A DNA stretch of 6,224 nucleotides from Halobacteriovorax sp. GTDB lineage: Bacteria > Bdellovibrionota > Bacteriovoracia > Bacteriovoracales > Bacteriovoracaceae. Each line of letters starts with the position of its first letter. Positions within the stretch are counted from its first letter, which is position 1. Under the pieces are notes generated by a model. The model saw nothing but the letters and a program-made list of their open reading frames with translations, did no database searches and was not told the origin of the DNA. Shown here in pieces: positions 1 to 6,223 of the stretch. Where the stretch lies: contig NZAF01000024.1 in the NCBI GenBank assembly GCA_002686115.1, positions 1-6,224 on the forward strand, given 5' to 3'. The translations under genes and the position numbers were made by a program.

Positions 1-1
1 G

Positions 2-616
2 GTTGCAAAAAAAGGAATTCTCATATCAACTTTTGTTTGGTTTCTCTTTGATATTTGCACGACCTTTGGGGCCATGTATGCAAGATCAGTTATACCAGAA
101 GCAGAATCAAGCGGAGCCTATCTAACTTATGCAATTCAACTTCTACCAGAAGGTTTAAAAGGTTTTTTCCTGGCCGGAATTTTAGCAACGATTCTCTCAA
201 CTTTAGATTCTTATTTATTTCTAGCTGGAACAAATTTAGCGTATGACCTCGCACCAAAAAAGTACAAAGGTAAAATGATGATCCATCATATCGGTGTTGT
301 ATTCGTAGGTCTTCTATCTGTTGTCATGGCGATTGTTTTTGAAGGTAACATAAAATCTGTTTGGAAGACTTTAGGTAGCTACTCTGCGTCATGTTTATTA
401 CTTCCCGTCATTTTTGGTTATATTTTTCCTAGAAAGATTAAAGATATTCACTTCGTCATCATATGCACGACAGGTGTTATCTTTACCACAATATGGAGAA
501 TGCTTGATAGACAGGGCATCTGGGCCGAAATTGATAGTCTTTATATAGGAGTGATAACGACAACTTTTGCCACTATTTTAACCCTCATATTTGACGCTAA
601 ACGACTCAAAAATTAG
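2..616 (+). CDS. Sodium:solute symporter (SSS family), C-terminal part; 5' end lies outside the window
   Basis: The reading frame is open from the left edge, so this is the last 204 residues of a longer protein; SSS transporters usually have about 450-550 residues. The first ATG in the window, at 74, falls inside a membrane segment and is not the real start. Several hydrophobic helices are visible, at roughly residues 5-28, 52-76, 93-113, 119-142, 149-168 and 178-198 of the visible part. The second carries an ILSTLDS motif (residues 64-70), the SSS hallmark of LeuT-fold helix TM8. Its Ser66-Thr67 align with the PutP serine/threonine pair of the Na2 sodium site. By family, the protein is an inner-membrane carrier that takes up a small organic solute with Na+; the substrate cannot be read from this part. 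The gene ends in TAG and is followed by a terminator-like hairpin, so it is probably transcribed separately from the downstream operon. Family call is firm; substrate unknown. Confidence 0.9.
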   Translation, partial: VAKKGILISTFVWFLFDICTTFGAMYARSVIPEAESSGAYLTYAIQLLPEGLKGFFLAGILATILSTLDSYLFLAGTNLAYDLAPKKYKGKMMIHHIGVVFVGLLSVVMAIVFEGNIKSVWKTLGSYSASCLLLPVIFGYIFPRKIKDIHFVIICTTGVIFTTIWRMLDRQGIWAEIDSLYIGVITTTFATILTLIFDAKRLKN

Positions 617-660
617 AACATTAAGCTGTATTATAACCCTTTAATAATTTTAGAAATTTG

Positions 661-682
661 AACTCCTAATAAGGAGTTTTTT
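661..682 (+). terminator. Intrinsic terminator-like hairpin between the symporter gene and maeB
   Basis: A perfect 6-bp stem (AACTCC at 661-666, GGAGTT at 673-678) encloses the loop TAATAA and runs straight into a T tract (677-682). It lies 45 nt after the symporter stop codon and fits a rho-independent terminator for that gene. It is not bidirectional, as no T tract follows on the minus strand. Because it also sits only 18 nt before the maeB start codon, an attenuator role in the maeB leader is an alternative. The stem is short, so efficiency is uncertain. Confidence 0.65.
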
Positions 683-690
683 GCATAAAT

Positions 691-695
691 AAGGA
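691..695 (+). promoter_or_regulatory. Ribosome binding site of maeB
   Basis: AAGGA lies 5 nt before the ATG at 701, and an in-frame TAA stop at 686-688 rules out a longer protein. Together these fix the maeB start. No confident -35/-10 promoter pair was found in 617-700; AT-rich strings such as TATTAT at 629-634 lack a convincing -35 partner. Confidence 0.8.
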
Positions 696-700
696 TATAT

Positions 701-3004
701 ATGTCTAATACGAAAATTGATAGAAAAAGAATTGAAGCACTTAAGTATCATGCTGATGGAAGACCTGGAAAAATTGAAGTCATTGCGACGAAACCATGTC
801 TTACTGCATCTGATTTAACAAAAGCATATTCTCCTGGTGTCGCTCACCCTTGTATGCAAATTGCAAATAACAAAGATGACGTTTTTAAATACACTGCAAA
901 AGGAAATCTTGTTGCTGTTATCTCTAACGGTAGTGCTGTTTTAGGTCTTGGTAATATTGGTCCTGAAGCAGGAAAGCCAGTTATGGAAGGTAAAGGCGTT
1001 CTCTTTAAAAGATTTGCTGATATCGATGTCTTTGATATTGAAATCGATGAGACAACAGTTGATGGAATGGTTAGAGTTGTAAAATCACTTGAACCAACTT
1101 TTGGTGGGGTTAACCTCGAAGATATTAAAGCACCAGAGTGTTTTGAAGTTGAAAAACAACTAAAAGAAATCATGGATATCCCTGTTTTTCACGATGATCA
1201 ACATGGAACTGCGATTATCGCGTCAGCTGGTTTTATCAATGCCCTGGAAATTTCAAAAAAGAAGATAGAAGAAGTTAAAGTTGTTTTTTCTGGCGCCGGT
1301 GCTGCTTCGATAGCTTGTGCAAGACTCTTCTTCGATTTAGGAGTTAAGCCGGAGAACCTCATGATGACTGACTCTCGAGGAGTTATCTATAAAGGCAGAA
1401 AAGATGGAATGAATGAATATAAAGAAGAGATGGCCAATGATACAGATGCCAGAACTCTTGCTGATGCCATGAAAGGAGCAGATGCATTTATTGGTTGTTC
1501 AGCTAAAGGTGTACTGACAAAAGAAATGGTTGCAACAATGGCGGATAACCCGATCATTTTTGCTATGGCAAATCCTGATCCAGAAATTCTTCCAAGTGAA
1601 GTTGCTGAAGTTAGAGATGATGCCATCATGGCAACAGGAAGAACTGACTTCCCTAACCAAGTGAATAACGTTCTTGGTTTTCCATTTATCTTCAGGGGTG
1701 CACTTGATGTACGTGCTAGAAAAATTAATGATGAAATGAAGCTTGCTGCCGTTTATGCTCTTGCAAACCTTGCTAAAGAAGAAGTTCCTGAGCAAGTAAA
1801 AATGGCTTACAGTGGTGAGGACTTCTCATTTGGTAAAAACTACTTAATTCCAAAGCCGTTTGATACGAGAGTGTTAACAAGAGTTTCACCAGCAGTTGCA
1901 AAAGCAGCAATGGAGACAGGTGTTGCAAGACTTGAAATCCCAGATCTCCAAGAATACGCTCATCACCTAGAAGGCAGACTTTCTACAAGTGGTGCTTTTA
2001 TGAGCATGATTAGAAACCTACTTAAAAATAAAGTATCAATGAGAGAAAAGCCAATCTCAATGGTCTTTGCAGAGGGGTCAAATACGAGAGTCCTACAAGC
2101 TGCAAAAACTCTTCTTGATGATGGAAAAATTAAGCCAATCCTCCTTGGTTCTGTGAAAAATATTGAAGCTAAAATGGAAAAGATTGGTCTTCTCGACCTT
2201 AAGGATCAAGTTGAGATTATTCAACCATCAAAGTCTGAAAACTTCCAAGACTTTTACATGGAATATACAAAAGAGAAGCAAAGAAGTGGAGTCTCTGTCT
2301 ACCACGCTGAAGATCGTATGATTCAAGAAAACTACTATGGATCAATGATGGTAAAAAAAGGTCTCGCGGACTCATTCATGGCCGGACCGACACTAAATTA
2401 TGGCGATTGTTTAAAGCCACTTTTTGATATCGTTGGAACAGAAAATCAAAAAAGAGCTGCTGGTGTATTCATTCTTGTCTTTAAAGAAAGAATTCTTTTC
2501 TTAGCGGATACAACAGTACAAGTGAACCCTGATGCAGAGTCTTTATCTGAGATTGCAAATTCAACAGCAGAACTCTATCGCAATATGCTAGGAAGAGAGC
2601 CAAATATTGCTTTCTTAAGTTTTTCTAGTTTTGGATCAAATAGTCATCCAGATGCTAAAAAGATGAAAGAAGCAACTCGCATTACACATGAAAAGTATCC
2701 TAACTTAAAAGTTGATGGAGAGGTTCAAGCAGACATTGCTGTTAATAAGAATATTATGGATAAACTTTTCAACTTTTGTGAATTAGATGATGCTGCAGAT
2801 ATCTTAATTTTTCCTGAGTTAAACTCAGCAAATATTGCGTACAAGCTTCTTCAACAATTAAGTGAAGCGACGGCCATTGGACCGATACTCGTACCAATGG
2901 ATAAAACTGTAAATATTATTCAAAGAACTGCCTCGATTCCTGAGATCATTGATGTTTGTAGACTTACAGCACTTATGGCAGCTCTTAAAGAAACAAAGGA
3001 ATAG
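701..3004 (+). CDS. maeB: NADP-dependent malic enzyme, hybrid type with C-terminal phosphotransacetylase-like domain
   Basis: This cytoplasmic enzyme oxidatively decarboxylates L-malate to pyruvate and CO2 with reduction of NADP+. Its 767 residues match the usual length of MaeB hybrids (about 760). The malic domain covers residues 1-425: AYSPGVAHP with catalytic Tyr43, PVMEGKG with catalytic Lys98, metal ligands Glu140-Asp141 (NLEDI) and Asp166 (FHDDQHGTA), and a dinucleotide-binding GAGAAS at 198-203. Residues about 445-767 form a PTA-like domain, with conserved stretches such as YGSMMV (545-550), VNPDAESL (608-615) and FPELNSANIAYK (704-715). In characterised MaeB proteins this domain is regulatory, binding acetyl-CoA as an allosteric inhibitor rather than acting as a transacetylase. 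All key malic-domain residues are present, so it should be active. Cofactor preference (NADP over NAD) comes from the family, not from a residue I verified. It is the first gene of the apparent operon and ends in tandem in-frame stops, TAG TAA (3002-3007). Confidence 0.97.
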   Translation: MSNTKIDRKRIEALKYHADGRPGKIEVIATKPCLTASDLTKAYSPGVAHPCMQIANNKDDVFKYTAKGNLVAVISNGSAVLGLGNIGPEAGKPVMEGKGVLFKRFADIDVFDIEIDETTVDGMVRVVKSLEPTFGGVNLEDIKAPECFEVEKQLKEIMDIPVFHDDQHGTAIIASAGFINALEISKKKIEEVKVVFSGAGAASIACARLFFDLGVKPENLMMTDSRGVIYKGRKDGMNEYKEEMANDTDARTLADAMKGADAFIGCSAKGVLTKEMVATMADNPIIFAMANPDPEILPSEVAEVRDDAIMATGRTDFPNQVNNVLGFPFIFRGALDVRARKINDEMKLAAVYALANLAKEEVPEQVKMAYSGEDFSFGKNYLIPKPFDTRVLTRVSPAVAKAAMETGVARLEIPDLQEYAHHLEGRLSTSGAFMSMIRNLLKNKVSMREKPISMVFAEGSNTRVLQAAKTLLDDGKIKPILLGSVKNIEAKMEKIGLLDLKDQVEIIQPSKSENFQDFYMEYTKEKQRSGVSVYHAEDRMIQENYYGSMMVKKGLADSFMAGPTLNYGDCLKPLFDIVGTENQKRAAGVFILVFKERILFLADTTVQVNPDAESLSEIANSTAELYRNMLGREPNIAFLSFSSFGSNSHPDAKKMKEATRITHEKYPNLKVDGEVQADIAVNKNIMDKLFNFCELDDAADILIFPELNSANIAYKLLQQLSEATAIGPILVPMDKTVNIIQRTASIPEIIDVCRLTALMAALKETKE

Positions 3005-3007
3005 TAA

Positions 3008-3394
3008 ATGGAAAAAAAGTTTATAAAAACAGACCTTGCTCCTAGTGCCGTTGGTACTTACTCACAGGGAGTTGAGTGGAATGGAATGATTCTCTTCTCT
3101 GGTCAAATTGGTATTGATCCACAAACCTCAACTCTTGTTGAAGGATTTGATGCTCAACTAGATCAGATTATGAAAAATATTGATGGTCTCTTAAAAAGCC
3201 AAGACTTAACGAGAGAGCATATCTTAAAGACATCAATTTTTATGACGGACCTTGGTCTATTTTCTAAAGTTAATGAAGTTTATGAGAATTACTTTAGTGC
3301 TCCTTTTCCGGCCAGAAGCTGTATTCAGGTTCCAGCACTACCTAAAGGTGCTCTCATAGAAATTGAAGTTATAGCAGCAAGAAAGATTTCATAG
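3008..3394 (+). CDS. ridA: RidA family reactive intermediate (enamine/imine) deaminase
   Basis: The 128-residue protein is full length for RidA (YjgF/YER057c/UK114 family), a cytoplasmic trimer. It hydrolyses 2-aminoacrylate and related enamines or imines, made by PLP enzymes such as serine/threonine dehydratase, to keto acids and ammonia. Family landmarks are APSAVGTYSQG (11-21), LFSGQIGIDP (29-38), the PARSC motif with the key Arg103 (Arg105 of E. coli RidA), and LIEIEVIA near the C-terminus with Glu120. Tyr18 corresponds to the conserved active-site tyrosine. Retention of Arg103 favours the archetypal deaminase over Rid subfamilies that have lost it. AAGGA at 2996-3000, inside the end of maeB, is a well-spaced ribosome binding site, and the gene starts 3 nt after the maeB stop. 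It probably shares the maeB transcript and protects PLP enzymes during amino-acid catabolism; that link is inferred. Confidence 0.95.
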   Translation: MEKKFIKTDLAPSAVGTYSQGVEWNGMILFSGQIGIDPQTSTLVEGFDAQLDQIMKNIDGLLKSQDLTREHILKTSIFMTDLGLFSKVNEVYENYFSAPFPARSCIQVPALPKGALIEIEVIAARKIS

Positions 3395-4032
3395 TGTTTG
3401 GCGCAAAGAAGTATGTATTTGAAACGAGTGAAACTCGCTTTTTAAGAAGATTAAAAAATTCAATCATCATCTTTGCGGCATCTTTTTTTGCTTACTCACT
3501 TATCTGCTTTATTCTTCTACTTGTTTCAAAACAAGAGAACTCAGCCACAAGAACATTTTTCTACAAGAGAAGTCCGGACTTAATTGTTGTTTTCACTGGT
3601 GATAAAGGGCGTATCCCCTATGCCATAAGTCTCGCCAAAGAATACAAACAAAGTAACCTACTCATCTCTGGGGTAAATGCTAAGAACTCTATTGCAAAGA
3701 TTCTAAAAAATATTGATTCCAGCAATGTGAATCTCAACTACCTTGATATTGATTATAATGCTAAAAACACTGTTGAGAACGTGAGAGAGACTCTTGAATA
3801 TATTCGCGAAAACAAGGGATATGAAAATGTCATTATTATTTCCCACGACTATCATATTCTTAGAATCAAAGCGATTGCAAACTCTCAAAAAAGAGATTCA
3901 GATAAGTACAATATCTTTTATCAGGGCCTAAGTACTAACTTAAGCAGTGGTAGAGGGATAAAAATATTATATAAAGAAGTTTTTAAATTTTTTAGAACAA
4001 TCGCATATATCTGGTTAGCAGATATCGATTAA
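3394..4032 (+). CDS. YdcF/DUF218 (ElyC/SanA-like) family membrane-anchored protein
   Basis: The protein has 212 residues. A basic N-terminus is followed by one hydrophobic helix (about 23-45), then a soluble DUF218-like domain (about 62-165). The domain pattern is visible as PDLIVVFTGDKGRI (61-74), LLISGV (89-94), a YNAKNTVENV block (121-130) with the conserved Ala-x-Asn-Thr and Glu-Asn, and VIIISHDYHILR (146-157). Related proteins include YdcF, SanA and ElyC, linked to envelope or peptidoglycan-precursor processes; the exact chemistry here is not known. Whether the domain faces the periplasm or cytoplasm is uncertain: the positive-inside rule (KK, RR, K before the helix) favours an N-in topology with a periplasmic domain. 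The start is GTG and overlaps the ridA TAG by one base. No other methionine codon occurs in frame, which leaves no ATG alternative. The Shine-Dalgarno match is weak, so translation is probably coupled to ridA. Confidence 0.82.
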   Translation: MFGAKKYVFETSETRFLRRLKNSIIIFAASFFAYSLICFILLLVSKQENSATRTFFYKRSPDLIVVFTGDKGRIPYAISLAKEYKQSNLLISGVNAKNSIAKILKNIDSSNVNLNYLDIDYNAKNTVENVRETLEYIRENKGYENVIIISHDYHILRIKAIANSQKRDSDKYNIFYQGLSTNLSSGRGIKILYKEVFKFFRTIAYIWLADID

Positions 4033-4037
4033 AAGGA
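4033..4037 (+). promoter_or_regulatory. Ribosome binding site of the M17 aminopeptidase gene
   Basis: AAGGA lies directly after the stop codon of the YdcF-like gene and 5 nt before the ATG at 4043. It is the clearest independent translation signal inside the second half of the operon. Confidence 0.75.
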
Positions 4038-4042
4038 CATTT

Positions 4043-5488
4043 ATGAAATTTACGATAGATAACTTTTTAGAAAGAAAGTCTCCAAAGGAATTAAACGATA
4101 TTGAAACAAGAGTCATTGTGACGACTAAGAAAGCGCTAAAAGAGATAGATTTCTCTTTTGATGAGTCTTTAAAGAAATGGCAAACCAAAGACCTTGAAAA
4201 GTCTTCAAAGACAGTCATTGCAGGATCAAATGGTCCAGTAATTGTTAAGGTTGTAACTTTAGAGACAGCAGATAATGATTACAACCTCACAAAAGAAATT
4301 GAGTACTCAATTGTAAAAGAATCAAGTGCCGATATTATTAGTGAAATTAACAAATATAAGGCAAAGAAGAACAAAATTGAAACTTTTGGTATTTCAAATG
4401 ATGGTGTATCCGGTCTTATTGTAGGTATTGACCTTTCTCTATACCGTTATGAAAACTCACTAACACCAGGTAAGATAGAATTTAAAAAAGATGGGAAGAA
4501 ATTATCTGAGACGGTTTTAAAAAAGGCTCTTGCTATTTCTAAAGGTGTTAATCAAGCAAGACACCTTGTTAATCTACCTCCTAATCTACTAAATCCAGTT
4601 TCATATGCTAAAGAAGTTGAGAAATTATTAAAAAATGATAAGTCTTTTAAAGTCACGATTTTTGATGAGAAGAAGCTCAAAAAAGAAGGGGCTGGACTTA
4701 TCTTAGGCGTTGGTCAGGCCTCACATACTCCTGCAAGGATTGTAAAGATTCAATATCGTGCAGGATCTGCAAAGACAAAACAAATGGCACTCGTTGGTAA
4801 AGGTATTACCTTTGATAGTGGTGGTCTTAATATGAAGCCAGGTGGAAGTATGAGACTCATGAAAAAGGACATGGGTGGATCAGCGACAATGGTAGGTCTT
4901 CTTAGTTACCTTAAAGAAATGAAGCCAAAGAAGAATATTGATATCTTTTTAGCTCTTGCTGAGAACTCAGTAAGTGATAATGCCACTCGCCCAAGCGATA
5001 TCTTAACGGCAATGAATGGAATGAAAATCGAGATTGATAATACTGACGCTGAAGGTAGACTTGCGATGGCAGACGCTATCACTCTTGCCAAAAAAGATAA
5101 CCCATCCCTATTGATAAATGTTGCAACACTTACTGGAGCAGGAAAAATTGCTCTAGGTGATGATATAGCTTCACTTCTATCAAACAATGATGACCTCGCT
5201 GACAAGCTATTAAAGGCAGGTAGTGAAACAGGAGATCTTGCTTGGAGACTTCCTCTTTTTAGACCATACTTTAGAAAACTAAAGTCTGACTTTGCAGATA
5301 TGAAAAACTCTGCAGGAACAGGAAAAGGTGGAACAATAACAGCAGCTCTTTTCATCGAAAAATTCATTGGTGATACAAAGTGGGCACACCTTGATATCTT
5401 TGGTTGGACAAGTCCTCACAAACCATCTCTTGTACAACAAGGAGGAAATGGTCAAGGTGTTGAAATGCTCATAAAGTTTTTAAGTTAA
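4043..5488 (+). CDS. pepA: Leucyl aminopeptidase, M17 family (PepA-type)
   Basis: This cytosolic metallo-aminopeptidase removes N-terminal residues such as leucine from peptides; family members are hexamers with two metal ions per subunit. The 481 residues are close to the family norm of about 480-500. A divergent, lysine-rich N-terminal domain (about 1-155) precedes the catalytic domain (about 160-481). The active site is complete: Lys253 and Asp258 in VGKGITFDSGG, Lys265, Asp276 in KKDMGGSA, and the M17 signature NTDAEGRL at 333-340 giving Asp335, Glu337 and the catalytic Arg339. These match E. coli PepA Lys270, Asp275, Lys282, Asp293, Asp352, Glu354 and Arg356. QARHLVNLPPN (171-181) is another typical family stretch. 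PepA of E. coli also binds DNA in Xer recombination; nothing here tests that. It sits 10 nt after the YdcF-like gene and overlaps the next gene by one base. The symbol is by family; pepB-like or lap naming is equally possible. Confidence 0.95.
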   Translation: MKFTIDNFLERKSPKELNDIETRVIVTTKKALKEIDFSFDESLKKWQTKDLEKSSKTVIAGSNGPVIVKVVTLETADNDYNLTKEIEYSIVKESSADIISEINKYKAKKNKIETFGISNDGVSGLIVGIDLSLYRYENSLTPGKIEFKKDGKKLSETVLKKALAISKGVNQARHLVNLPPNLLNPVSYAKEVEKLLKNDKSFKVTIFDEKKLKKEGAGLILGVGQASHTPARIVKIQYRAGSAKTKQMALVGKGITFDSGGLNMKPGGSMRLMKKDMGGSATMVGLLSYLKEMKPKKNIDIFLALAENSVSDNATRPSDILTAMNGMKIEIDNTDAEGRLAMADAITLAKKDNPSLLINVATLTGAGKIALGDDIASLLSNNDDLADKLLKAGSETGDLAWRLPLFRPYFRKLKSDFADMKNSAGTGKGGTITAALFIEKFIGDTKWAHLDIFGWTSPHKPSLVQQGGNGQGVEMLIKFLS

Positions 5489-5859
5489 TGAATAAGAACG
5501 AAAAACTAGATTTTTATATAGGTGTCGCCATGTGGATTGGACTTTCCGATGGCGACCTTGCTCAAGCTGAAAAAGTCATGATTCAAAGAAGATTGAAGAA
5601 ACTTTTCCCTTACCAAGAAGACCTAGAAGCACAAATCAATAAATACGAAATAGAATTTAAACAAGACTATAGTAAAAGTTTGAAGTCTCTAAAAAAAAGA
5701 ATGGAAAATTCTTTAGAAGCAAATATGCATAAGAAGAACTTAATCGACTTTGCAACTAAGATCATTATCGATGATCAGATTATAAATGATCAAGAAGAAT
5801 TAACAATTGAAGAAATTAATAATTTCTTTGCTAGTTTTTCCTATATAAGTAAGATTTGA
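5488..5859 (+). CDS. Small TerB-like (tellurite-resistance/DjlA N-terminal fold) protein, tentative
   Basis: The 123-residue protein looks all-helical and has no signal peptide. Two stretches resemble the acidic, metal-binding helix repeats of TerB-like domains: AMWIGLSDGDLAQAEKVMI (14-32, with Asp21, Asp23 and Glu28) and ATKIIIDDQIINDQEEL (89-105, with Asp95, Asp96 and Glu103-Glu104). A strongly charged, coiled-coil-prone region (about 45-85) links them. TerB-like domains occur in many contexts (tellurite/stress proteins, DnaJ co-chaperones), so no specific role can be given. The ATG shares its A with the TAA stop of the aminopeptidase gene (TAATG), and no clear Shine-Dalgarno lies upstream, so translation is probably coupled. 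An inverted repeat sits 36 nt into the coding region. The gene is well supported by its length and tight packing; the family call is moderate and comes from pattern recall. Confidence 0.72.
   Translation: MNKNEKLDFYIGVAMWIGLSDGDLAQAEKVMIQRRLKKLFPYQEDLEAQINKYEIEFKQDYSKSLKSLKKRMENSLEANMHKKNLIDFATKIIIDDQIINDQEELTIEEINNFFASFSYISKI
5524..5556 (+). repeat. GC-rich inverted repeat (hairpin) inside the start of the TerB-like gene
   Basis: GTCGCCAT at 5524-5531 is the exact reverse complement of ATGGCGAC at 5549-5556, with a 17-nt spacer. GGA (5534-5536) and TCC (5545-5547) inside the spacer can extend the stem. It is clearly more GC-rich than its surroundings and encodes codons 13-15 and 21-23 of the TerB-like protein. 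No T tract follows, so it is not an intrinsic terminator. It may be a coding coincidence or an mRNA structure at the gene boundary. Confidence 0.6.
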
Positions 5860-5860
5860 T

Positions 5861-6151
5861 ATGGATTTGCAGACCCTAAAGAATATATCCAAACTTTCCA
5901 AAGATGCACTTGAGTATATACATTTACAACAAGATGTCAGTCTAAATGACCCGACATTAATATCAATTATTTCACAACTTGAGTTTATTTATAAATGTTC
6001 AACATCTATGAAGAACCCATTCAAAGAACTTCCAAAAGACATCTCATTTACATATGGAATTATCTCATCACGTGCATTTGCCTCACCAAAAGAGCTTAAG
6101 ATAAAAGAAATTCTTAATCAATTAGATACAGAAATGAACAAACTCTTGTAA
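5861..6151 (+). CDS. Small protein of unknown function; weak resemblance to Tsi6-type immunity proteins
   Basis: The 96-residue soluble protein is probably all-helical, with no signal peptide or membrane segment. I do not recognise it firmly. A helix containing ISIISQLEFI (34-43) is followed by a linker and then by ISFTYGIISSRAF (61-73) and a final helix (about 77-95). This order (QL-x-(Y/F)-I helix, then a G-x-I-x-x-(K/R)-x-F turn, then an acidic C-terminal helix) recalls the Tsi6 family of interbacterial immunity proteins, but that is from memory and unverified. The ATG lies 1 nt after the upstream TGA, with only a weak Shine-Dalgarno (TAAG near 5849). Tight packing and the same direction support a real gene, the last of the operon. 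No toxin gene is visible next to it within the window. Confidence 0.65.
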   Translation: MDLQTLKNISKLSKDALEYIHLQQDVSLNDPTLISIISQLEFIYKCSTSMKNPFKELPKDISFTYGIISSRAFASPKELKIKEILNQLDTEMNKLL

Positions 6152-6154
6152 CTT

Positions 6155-6223
6155 TTATACGAAATCTTAGAACTTGAAGTTAAGTTATACGATTAAGAGC
6201 TCGTATGGTTTTAACGTAACTTC
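6155..6223. repeat. Short direct and inverted repeats in the non-coding tail after the operon
   Basis: TTATACGA occurs twice in the same orientation, at 6155-6162 and 6185-6192, exactly 30 nt apart. The second copy also forms a hairpin: ATACGA (6187-6192) pairs with TCGTAT (6201-6206) across an 8-nt loop. Further out, GAAGTT (6176-6181) pairs with AACTTC (6218-6223), with unequal unpaired stretches between. AACTT-g-AAGTT at 6171-6181 is a further small palindrome. It may be part of a transcription terminator for the operon or an operator for a gene beyond the right edge; the T run after the stem (GGTTTT) is weak. The window ends too soon to decide. Confidence 0.4.

Noticed and set aside
55..246. 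A 63-codon + strand frame starting with ATG at 55.
   Set aside because: It overlaps the clearly conserved symporter frame, and its product is low-complexity without domain features.
671..676. A perfect Shine-Dalgarno-like AAGGAG.
   Set aside because: It lies in the hairpin, 24 nt before the maeB ATG, and the only start-like codon at a useful distance (TTG at 681) is followed within two codons by a stop. The AAGGA at 691-695 is the better site.
844..1173. A 109-codon minus-strand open frame within maeB.
   Set aside because: It is antisense to the strongly conserved malic domain and has no family features. The same applies to the other minus-strand frames at 1387-1629 and 1499-1795.
2030..3004. 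A separate phosphotransacetylase gene (pta) fused to maeB by sequencing error or recent fusion.
   Set aside because: The malic plus PTA-like architecture at about 760 residues is the normal form of MaeB in proteobacteria, and the linker is continuous in frame.
4906..5367. A 153-codon open frame on the minus strand.
   Set aside because: It lies wholly opposite the M17 catalytic domain, which has complete active-site motifs. The product is a serine-rich shadow without recognisable motifs.
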